Positions 55,204 through 64,000 of a stretch of 64,000 nucleotides of DNA are shown piece after piece. A program made the translations under genes and the position numbers. The stretch's first letter is position 1. Each line of letters opens with the position of its first letter. This DNA comes from Calendula officinalis (Eukaryota > Streptophyta > Magnoliopsida > Asterales > Asteraceae): assembly GCA_963853835.1 (NCBI GenBank), contig OY970821.1:53526640-53590639 (forward strand), read 5' to 3'. The notes beneath the pieces were generated by a model. That model was not told the origin of the DNA, made no database searches, and saw nothing but the letters and a program-made list of their open reading frames with translations.

Positions 55204-58200
55204 GCCGAGGTTCAAGTTCGGGACGAAAATGAAGTTCGGGCAGGGAACAGTGAAGAGTTCGGGCCGAACTTGTTCTTGGCAGTGACGAACGAACCAGCTA
55301 TTTTGGTTACTCGTGGGCGTGAAACGGACACCAGAGCTGAAAGTTATGAATGTTTTAGTATATCACCTTTTGTCACACAATCTTGGATATTGAAGAGTTC
55401 GGGCCGAAGAGGGATGTTCGGGCCGAAGTGGTGTTCGGGCCGAAGTGGGATGTTCGGGCCGAAGTGGTGTTCGGGCCGAAGTGGTGTTCGGCCCCAAGTT
55501 CGGTGTTCGGGCCGAGGATTATGTTCGGGCCGAGGTTGAAGTTCGGGCCGAGGTCGGAGTTCGGGCCGAGGTTGAAGTTCGAGCCGAGGTTGAAGTTCGG
55601 GCCGGGAACAGTGAAGAGTTCGGGCCGAACTTGTTCTTGGCAGTGACGAACGAACCAGCTATTTTGGTTACTCGTGGGCGTGAAACGGACACCCGAGCTG
55701 AAAGTTATGAATGTTTTAGTATAGCACCTTTTGTCACACAATCTTGGATATTGAAGAGTTCGGGCCGAAGAGGGATGTTCTGGCCGAAGTGGTGTTCGGG
55801 CCGAAGTGGGATGTTCGGGCCGAAGTGGTGTTAGGGCCGAAGTGGTGTTCGGGCCGAAGTTCGGTGTTCGGGCCGAGGATGATGTTCGGGCGAGGTGGAA
55901 ATTCGGGCCGAGGTCGGATTTCGGGCCGAGGTTGAAGTTCGAGCCGAGGTTGAAGTTCGGGCTGAAAATGAAGTTCGGGCCGGGAACAGTGAAGAGTTCG
56001 GGCCGAACTTGTTCTTGGCAGTGACGAACGAACCAGCTATTTTGGTTACTCGTGGGTGTGAAACGGACACCTGAGCTGAAAGTTATGAATGTTTTAGTAT
56101 AGCACCTTTTGTCACACAATCTTTGATATTGAAGAGTTCGGGCCGAAGAGGGATGTTCGGGCCGAAGTGGTGTTCGGGCCGAAGTGGGATGTTCGGGCCG
56201 AAGTGGTGTTCGGGCAGATGTTCGGTGTTCGGGCCGAGGATGATTTTCGGGCCGAGGTTGAAGTTCGGGCCGAGGTCGGAGTTCGGGCCGAGGTTGAAGT
56301 TCGGGCCGAAAATGAAGTTCGGGCCGGGAACAATGAAGATTTCGGGCTGAACTTGTTCTTTGCAATGACGAACGAACCAGCTATTTTGGTTACTCGTGGG
56401 CGTGAAACGGACACCCGAGCTGAAAGTTATGAATGTTTTAGTATAGCACCTTTTGTCACACAATCTTGGATATTGAAGAGTTCGGGCCGAAGAGGGATGT
56501 TCGGGCCGAAGTGGTGTTCGGGCCGAAATGGGATGTTCGGGCAGAAGTGGTGTTCGGGCCAAAGTTCGGTGTTCGGCCCAAGGATGATGTTCGGGCCGAG
56601 GTTGAAGTTCGGGCCGAGGTCGGAGTTCGGGCCGAGGTTGAAGTTCGAGCCGAGGTTGAAGTTCGGGCCGAAAATGAAGTTCGGGCCGGGAACAGTGAAG
56701 AGTTCGGGCCGAACTTGTTCTTGGCAGTGACGAACGAACCAGCTATTTTGGTTTCTCGTGGGCGTGAAACGGACACCCGAGCTGAAAGTTATGAATGTTT
56801 TAGTATAGCACCTTTTGTCACACAATCTTGGATATTGAAGAGTTCGGGCCGAAGAGGGATGTTCTGGCCGAAGTGGTGTTCGGGCCGAAGTGGGATGTTC
56901 GAGCCGAAGTGGTGTTAGGGCCGAAGTGGTGTTCGGGCCGAAGTTCGGTGTTCGGGCCGAGGATGATGTTCGGGCGAGGTTGAACTTCGGGCCGAGGTCG
57001 GAGTTCGGGCCGAGGTTGAAGTTCGAGCCGAGGTTGAAGTTCGGGCTGAAAATGAAGTTCGGGCCGGGAACAGTGAAGAGTTCGGGCCGAACTTGTTCTT
57101 GGCAGTGACGAACGAACCAGCTATTTTGGTTACTCGTGGGCGTGAAACGGACACCCGAGCTGAAAGTTATGAATGTTTTAGTATAGTACCTTTTGTCACA
57201 CAATCTTGGATATTGAAGAGTTCGGGCCGAAGAGGGATGTTCGGGCCGAAGTGGTGTTCGGGCTGAAGTGGGATGTTCGGGTCGAAGTGGTGTTCGGGCC
57301 GAAGTGGTGTTCGGGCCGAAGTTCGGTGTTCTGGCCGAGGATGATGTTCGGGCCGAGGTTGAAGTTCGGGCCGAGGTCGGAGTTCGGGCCGAGGTTGCAG
57401 TTCGGGCCGAGGTTGAAGTTCGGGCCGAAAATGAAGTTCGGGCCGGGAACAGTGAAGCGTTCGGGCCGAACTTGTTCTTGGCAGTGAAGAACGAACCAGC
57501 TATTTTGGTTACTCGTGGGTGTGAAACGGACACCTGAGCTGAAAGTTATGAATGTTTTAGTATAGCACCTTTTGTCACACAATCTTTGATATTGAAGAGT
57601 TCGGGCCGAAGAGGGATGTTCGGGCCGAAGTGGTGTTCGGGCCGAAGTGGGATGTTCGGGCCGAAGTGGTGTTCGGGCAGAAGATCGGTGTTCGGGCCGA
57701 GGATGATTTTCGGGCCGAGGTTGAAGTTCGGGCCGAGGTCGGAGTTCGGGCCGAGGTTGAAGTTCGGGCCGAAAATGAAGTTCGGGCCGGGAACAATGAA
57801 GATTTCGGGCTGAACTTGTTCTTGGCAATGACGAACGAACCAGCTATTTTGGTTACTCGTGGGCGTGAAACGGACACCCGAGCTGAAAGTTATGAATGTT
57901 TTAGTATAGCACCTTTTGTCACACAATCTTGGATATTGAAGAGTTCGGGCCGAAGAGGGATGTTCGGGCCGAAGTGGTGTTCGGGCCGAAATGGGATGTT
58001 CGGGCAGAAGTGGTGTTCGGGCCGAAGTTCGGTGTTCGGCCCAAGGATGATGTTCGGGCCGAGGTTGAAGTTCGGGCCGAGGTCGGAGTTCGGGCCGAGG
58101 TTGAAGTTCGAGCCGAGGTTGAAGTTCGGGCCGAAAATGAAGTTCGGGCCGGGAACAGTGAAGAGTTCGGGCCGAACTTGTTCTTGGCAGTGACGAACGA

Positions 58201-61200
58201 ACCAACTATTTTGGTTACTCGTGGGCGTGAAACGGACACCCGAGCTGAAAGTTATGAATGTTTTAGTATAGCACCTTTTGTCACACAATCTTGGATATTG
58301 AAGAGTTCGGGCCGAAGAGGGATGTTCTGGCCGAAGTGGTGTTCGGGCCGAAGTGGGATGTTCGAGCCGAAGTGGTGTTAGGGCCGAAGTGGTGTTCGGG
58401 CCGAAGTTCGGTGTTCGGGCCGAGGATGATGTTCGGCCGAGGTTGAAGTTCGGGCCGAGGTCGGAGTTCGGGCCGAGGTTGAAGTTCGGGCCGAAAATGA
58501 AGTTCGGGCCGGGAACAATGAAGATTTCGGGCTGAACTTGTTCTTGGCAATGACGAACGAACCAGCTATTTTGGTTACTCGTGGGCGTGAAACGGACACC
58601 CGAGCTGAAAGTTATGAATGTTTTAGTATAGCACCTTTTGTCACACAATCTTGGATATTGAAGAGTTCGGGCCGAAGAGGGATGTTCGGGCCGAAGTGGT
58701 GTTCGGGCCGAAATGGGATGTTCGGGCAGAAGTGGTGTTCGGGTCGAAGTTCGGTGTTCGGCCCAAGGATGATGTTCGGGCCGAGGTTGAAGTTCGGGCC
58801 GAGGTCGGAGTTCGGGCCGAGGTTGAAGTTCGAGCCGAGGTTGAAGTTCGGGACGAAAATGAAGTTCGGGCCGGGAACAGCGAAGAGTTCGGGCCGAACT
58901 TGTTCTTGGCAGTGACGAACGAACCAGCTATTTTGGTTACTCGTGGGCGTGAAAAGGACAACCGAGCTGAAAGTTATGAATGTTTTAGTATAGCACCTTT
59001 TGTCACACAATCTTGGATATTGAAGAGTTCGGGCCGAAGAGGGATGTTCTGGCCGAAGTGGTGTTCGGGCCGAAGTGGGATGTTCGAGCCGAAGTGGTGT
59101 TAGGGCCGAAGTGGTGTTCGGGCCGAAGTTCGGTGTTCGGGCCGAGGATGATGTTCGGGCGAGGTTGAAGTTCGGGCCGAGGTCGGAGTTCGGGCCGAGG
59201 TTGAAGTTCGAGCCGAGGTTGAAGTTCGGGCTGAAAATGAAGTTCGGGCCGGGAACAGTGAAGAGTTCGGGCCGAACTTGTTCTTGGCAGTGACGAACGA
59301 ACCAGCTATTTTGGTTACTCGTGGGTGTGAAACGGACACCTGAGCTGAAAGTTATGAATGTTTTAGTATAGCACCTTTTGTCACACAATCTTTGATATTG
59401 AAGAGTTCGGGCCGAAGAGGGATGTTCGGGCCGAAGTGGTGTTCGGGCCGAAGTGGGATGTTCGGGCCGAAGTGGTGTTCGGGCAGAAGTTCGGTGTTCG
59501 GGCCGAGGATGATTTTCGGGCCGAGGTTGAAGTTCGGGCCGAGGTCGGAGTTCGGGCCGAGGTTGAAGTTCGGGCCGAAAATGAAGTTCGGGCCGGGAAC
59601 AATGAAGATTTCGGGCTGAACTTGTTCTTGGCAATGACGAACGAACCAGCTATTTTGGTTACTCGTGGGCGTGAAACGGACTCCCGAGCTGAAAGTTATG
59701 TATGTTTTAGTATAGCACCTTTTGTCACACAGTTTTGGATATTGAAGAGTTCGGGCCGAAGAGGGATGTTCGGGCCGAAGTGGTGTTCGGGCCGAAATGG
59801 GATGTTCGGGCAGAAGTGGTGTTCGGGCCGAAGTTCGGTGTTCGGCCCAAGGATGATGTTCGGGCCGAGGTTGAAGTTCGGGCCGAGGTCGGAGTTCGGG
59901 CCGAGGTTGAAGTTCGAGCCGAGGTTGAAGTTCGGGCCGGGAACAGTGAAGAGTTCGGGTCGAACTTGTTCTTGGCAGTGACGAACGAACCAGCTATTTT
60001 GGTTACTCGTGGGCGTGAAACGGACACCCGAGCTGAAAGTTATGAATGTTTTAGTATAGCACCTTTTGTCACACAATCTTGGATATTGAAGAGTTCGGGC
60101 CGAAGAGGGATGTTCCGGCCGAAGTGGTGTTCGGGCCGAAGTGGGATGTTCGAGCCGAAGTGGTGTTAGGGCCGAAGTGGTGTTCGGGCCGAAGTTCGGT
60201 GTTCGGGCCGAGGATGATGTTCGGGCGAGGTTGAACTTCGGGCCGAGGTCGGAGTTCGGGCCGAGGTTGAAGTTCGAGCCGAGGTTGAAGTTCGGGCTGA
60301 AAATGAAGTTCGGGCCGGGAACAGTGAAGAGTTCGGGCCGAACTTGTTCTTGGCAGTGACGAACGAACCAGCTATTTTGGTTACTCGTGGGCGTGAAACG
60401 GACACCCGAGCTGAAAGTTATGAATGTTTTAGTATAGTACCTTTTGTCACACAATCTTGGATATTGAAGAGTTCGGCCGAAGAGGGATGTTCGGGCCGAA
60501 GTGGTGTTCGGGCTGAAGTGGGATGTTCGGGTCGAAGTGGTGTTCGGGCCGAAGTGGTGTTCGGGCCAAAGTTCGGTGTTCTGGCCGATGATGCTGTTCG
60601 GGCCGAGGTTGAAGTTCGGGCCGAGGTCGGAGTTCGGGCCGAGGTTGCAGTTCGGGCCGAGGTTGAAGTTCGGGCCGAAAATGAAGTTCGGGCCGGGAAC
60701 AGTGAAGCGTTCGGGCCGAACTTGTTCTTGGCAGTGACGAACGAACCAGCTATTTTGGTTACTCGTGGGCGTGAAACGGACTCCCGAGCTGAATGTTATG
60801 AATGTTTTAGTTTAACACCTTTTGTCACACAATCTTGGATATTGAAGAGTTCGGGCCGAAGAGGGATGTTAGGGCCGAAGTGGTGTTCGGGCCGAAGTGG
60901 GATGTTCGGGCCGAAGTGGTGTTCGGGCAGAAGTTCGGTGTTCGGGCCGAGGATGATTTTCGGGCCGAGGTTGAAGTTCGGGCCGAGGTCGGAGTTCGGG
61001 CCGAGGTTGAAGTTCGGGCCAAAAATGAAGTTCGGGCCGGGAACAATGAAGATTTCGGGCTGAACTTGTTCTTGGCAATGACGAACGAACCAGCTATTTT
61101 TGTTACTCGTGGGCGTGAAACGGACACCCGAGCTGAAAGTTATGAATGTTTTAGTATAGCACCTTTTGTCACACAATCTTGGATATTGAAGAGTTCGGGC

Positions 61201-64000
61201 CGAAGAGGGATGTTCGGGCCGAAGTGGTGTTCGGGCCGAAATGGGATGTTCGGGCAGAAGTGGTGTTCGGGCCGAAGTTCGGTGTTCGGCCCAAGGACGA
61301 TGTTCGCACCGAGGTTGAAGTTCGGGCCGAGGTCGGAGTTCGGGCCGAGGTTGAAGTTCGAGCCGAGGTTGAAGTTCGGGCCGAAAATGAAGTTCGGGCC
61401 GGGAACAGTGAAGAGTTCGGGCCGAACTTGTTCTTGGCAGTGACGAACGAACCAGCTATTTTGGTTACTCGTGGGCGTGAAACGGACACCCGAGCTGAAA
61501 GTTATGAATGTTTTAGTATAGCACCTTTTGTCACACAATCTTGGATATTGAAGAGTTCGGGCCGAAGAGGGATGTTCGGGCCGAAGTGGTGTTCGGGCCG
61601 AAGTGGGATGTTCGGGCCGAAGTGGTGTTCGGGCAGAAGTTCGGTGTTCGGGCCGAGGATGATTTTCGGGCCGAGGTTGAAGTTCGGGCCGAGGTCGGAG
61701 TTCGGGCCGAGGTTGAAGTTCGGGCCAAAAATGAAGTTCGGGCCGAGGTTGAAGTTCGGGCCGGGAACAGTGAAGAGTTCGGGCCGAACTTGTTCTTGGC
61801 AGCGACGAACGAACCAGCTATTTTGGTTACTCGTGGGCGTGAAACGGACACCCGAGCTGAAAGTTATGAATGTTTTAGTATAGCACCTTTTGTCACACAA
61901 TCTTGGATATTGAAGAGTTCGGGCCGAAGAGAGATGTTCGGGCCTAAGTGGTGTTCGGGCCGAAGTGGGATGTTCGGGCCGAAGTGGTGTTCGGGCCAAA
62001 GTGGTGTTCGGGCCGAAGTTCGGTGTTCGGGCCGAGGATGATATTCGGGCCGAGGTGGAAGTTCGGGCCGAGGTCGTAGCTCGGGCCGAGGTTCAAGTTC
62101 GAGCCGAGGTTGAAGTTCGGGCCGAAAATGAAGTTCGGGCCGGGAACAGTGAAGAGTTCGGGCCGAACTTGTTCTTGGCAGTGACGAACGAACCAGCTAT
62201 TTTGGTTACTCGTGGGCGTGAAACGGACCCCCGAGCTGAAAGTTATGAATGTTTTAGTATAGCACCTTTTGTCACACAATCTTGGATATTGAAGAGTTCG
62301 GGCCGAAGAGGGATGTTCGGGCCGAAGTGGTGTTCGGGCCGAAGTGGGATGTTCGGGTCGAAGTGGTGTTCGGCCCGAAGTTCGGTGTTCGGGCCGAGGA
62401 TTATGTTCGGGCCGAGGTTGAAGTTCGGGCCGAGGTTGGAGTTCGGGCCGAGGTTGAAGTTCGAGCCGAGGTTGAAGTTCGGGCCGAAAATGAAGTTCGG
62501 GCCGGGAACAGTGAAGAGTTCGGGCCGAACTTGTTCTTGGCAGTGACGAACGAACCAGCTATTTTGGTTACTCGTGGGCGTGAAACGGACACCCGAGCTG
62601 AAAGTTATGAATGTTTTAGTATAGCACCTTTTGTCACACAATCTTGGATATTGAAGAGTTCGGGCCGAAGAGGGATGTTCTGGCCGAAGTGGTGTTCGGG
62701 CCGAAGTGGGATGTTCGGGCCGAAGTGGTGTTAGGGCCGAAGTGGTGTTCGGGCCGAAGTTCGGTCTTCGGGCCGAGGATGATGTTCGGGCGAGGTTGAA
62801 GTTCGGGCCGAGGTCGGAGTTCGGGCCGAGGTTGAAGTTCGAGCCGAGGTTGAAGTTCGGGCTGAAAATGAAGTTCGGGCCGGGAACAGTGAAGAGTTCG
62901 GGCCGAACTTGTTCTTGGCAGTGACGAACGAATCAGCTATTTTGGTTACTCGTGGGTGTGAAACGGACACCTGAGCTGAAAGTTATGAATGTTTTAGTAT
63001 AGCACCTTTTGTCACACAATCTTGGATATTGAAGAGTTCGGGCTGAAGAGGGATGTTCGGGCCGAAGTGGTGTTCGGGCCGAAGTGGGATGTTCGGGCCG
63101 AAGTGGTGTTCGGGCAGAAGTTCGGTGTTCGGGCCGAGGATGATTTTCGGGCCGAGGTTGAAGTTCGGGCCGAGGTCGGAGTTCGGGCCGAGGTTGAAGT
63201 TCGGGCCGAAAATGAAGTTCGGGCCGGGAACAATGAAGATTTCGGGCTGAACTTGTTCTTGGCAATGACGAACGAACCAGCTATTTTGGTTACTCGTGGG
63301 CGTGAAACGGACTCCCGAGCTGAAAGTTATGAATGTTTTAGTATAGCACCTTTTGTCACACAATCTTGGATATTGAAGAGTTCGGGCCGAAGAGGGATGT
63401 TCGGGCCGAAGTGGTGTTCGGGCCGAAATGGGATGTTCGGGCAGAAGTGGTGTTCGGGCCGAAGTTCGGTGTTCGGCCCAAGGATGATGTTCGGGCCGAG
63501 GTTGAAGTTCGGGCCGAGGTCGGAGTTCGGGCCGAGGTTGAAGTTCGAGCCGAGGTTGAAGTTCGGGCCGAAAATGAAGTTCGGGCCGGGAACAGTGAAG
63601 AGTTCGGGCCGAACTTGTTCTTGGCAGTGATGAACGAACCTGCTATTTTGGTTACTCGTGGGCGTGAAACGGACACCCGAGCTGAAAGTTATGAATGTTT
63701 TAGTATAGCACCTTTTGTCACACAATCTTGGATATTGAAGAGTTCGGGCCGAAGAGGGATGTTCTGGCCGAAGTGGTGTTCGGGCCGAAGTGGGATGTTC
63801 GGGCCAAAGTGGTGTTAGGGCCGAAGTGGTGTTCGGGCCGAAGTTCGGTGTTCGGGCCGAGGATGATGTTCGGGCGAGGTTGAAGTTCGGGCCGAGGTCG
63901 GAGTTCGGGCCGAGGTTGAAGTTCGAGCCGAGGTTGAAGTTCGGGCTGAAAATGAAGTTCGGGCCGGGAACAGTGAAGAGTTCGGGCCGAACTTGTTCTT
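55204..64000. repeat. ~360-bp satellite array, block D (continues beyond window)
   Basis: About 24 monomers, dominated by four recognisable types in a recurring order (see the four-monomer repeat entry). The first monomer after the LTR fragment starts mid-block with GCCGAGGTTCAAG, a different monomer type from the one cut at 52,578. The array therefore does not simply resume in register. The window ends inside a monomer at GAACTTGTTCTT. No genes seen. Confidence 0.97.
56083..61500 (+). repeat. Four-monomer higher-order satellite repeat (~1.45 kb)
   Basis: Monomer types can be told by fixed variants. X has ATTTTCGGGCCG and AACAATGAAGATTTCGG. P has GGGCAGAAGTGG and CGGCCCAAGG. L has TTCTGGCCG (once TTCCGGCCG) and GTTAGGGCCG. 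Q has GGGTCGAAG, AGGTTGCAG and GTGAAGCGTTCGG. From ~56,083 the order is X-P-L-Q-X-P-(L/X fused)-P-L-X-P-L-Q-X-P. Full X-P-L-Q spacing is 1,463 bp (56,083 to 57,546) and ~1,444-1,456 bp (59,340 to 60,796). The fused L/X monomer is at ~58,253-58,612. Confidence 0.8.

Noticed and set aside
1..64000. CENP-B box in the satellite
   Set aside because: The TTCG...CGGG elements are present, but the required spacing and central A (TTCG-N4-A-N2-CGGG) are not found in the standard monomer.
1..64000. CRISPR array or bacterial repeat system
   Set aside because: Repeat units are contiguous with no unique spacers of fixed length, and LTR elements with tRNA-iMet primer sites show a plant nuclear genome.

Overview
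The window is plant-type heterochromatin and contains no conventional host gene that I can support. About 77% of it is one GC-rich satellite with a period near 360 bp (range roughly 325-400 bp). It falls in four blocks: 1-9,937, 13,756-32,089, 40,344-52,578 and 55,204-64,000. A flowering plant is indicated by the Ty1/copia LTR elements primed by initiator tRNA-Met (TGGTATCAGAGC next to the LTR), their TG...CA termini, the 5-bp target duplication, and a Ty3/gypsy-like LTR end reading GGGTGTTACA. I cannot name the species.

Layout: (1) satellite block A. (2) 9,938-13,755: a 3.8-kb minisatellite of the 7-mer CCTTGAG with its own longer-range repeats. (3) satellite block B, whose ~16.8-27 kb part is a diverged copy of block A and which contains a near-identical 1,792-bp five-monomer repeat. 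(4) 32,090-40,343: an 8.25-kb composite retroelement inserted cleanly into one satellite monomer, with a 5-bp target duplication (AAAAT). (5) satellite block C. (6) 52,579-55,203: a fragment of a long Ty3/gypsy-type LTR. (7) satellite block D, with a recurring four-monomer order.

The satellite monomer has two parts. One is a unique spacer of about 125 bp. The other is a block of about a dozen ~18-bp subrepeats built on GTTCGGGCCGA(A/G)G. A 17-bp direct repeat brackets the spacer. Because 18 bp is a multiple of three and the unit lacks stops in several frames, long open frames appear on both strands throughout. They are all artefacts of the repeat and are not listed as genes. The same applies to the 7-bp minisatellite.

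The retroelement insertion is the most interesting object. Its left part lies on the minus strand: LTR 'A' (483 bp), a polypurine tract, and a two-exon accessory open frame with a predicted 694-bp intron, an in-frame stop and a truncated 5' end. Its right part lies on the plus strand: three copies of a different LTR 'B' (615, 615 and 645 bp) separated by two short non-coding internal regions, each with a primer binding site and repeated polypurine tracts. A 32-bp inverted piece of LTR B joins the two parts, and the junction falls at the centre of a palindrome in LTR B. Both outer ends are therefore U5 ends of LTRs from two different families, yet one 5-bp duplication surrounds the whole. This suggests that a chimeric molecule integrated in a single event.
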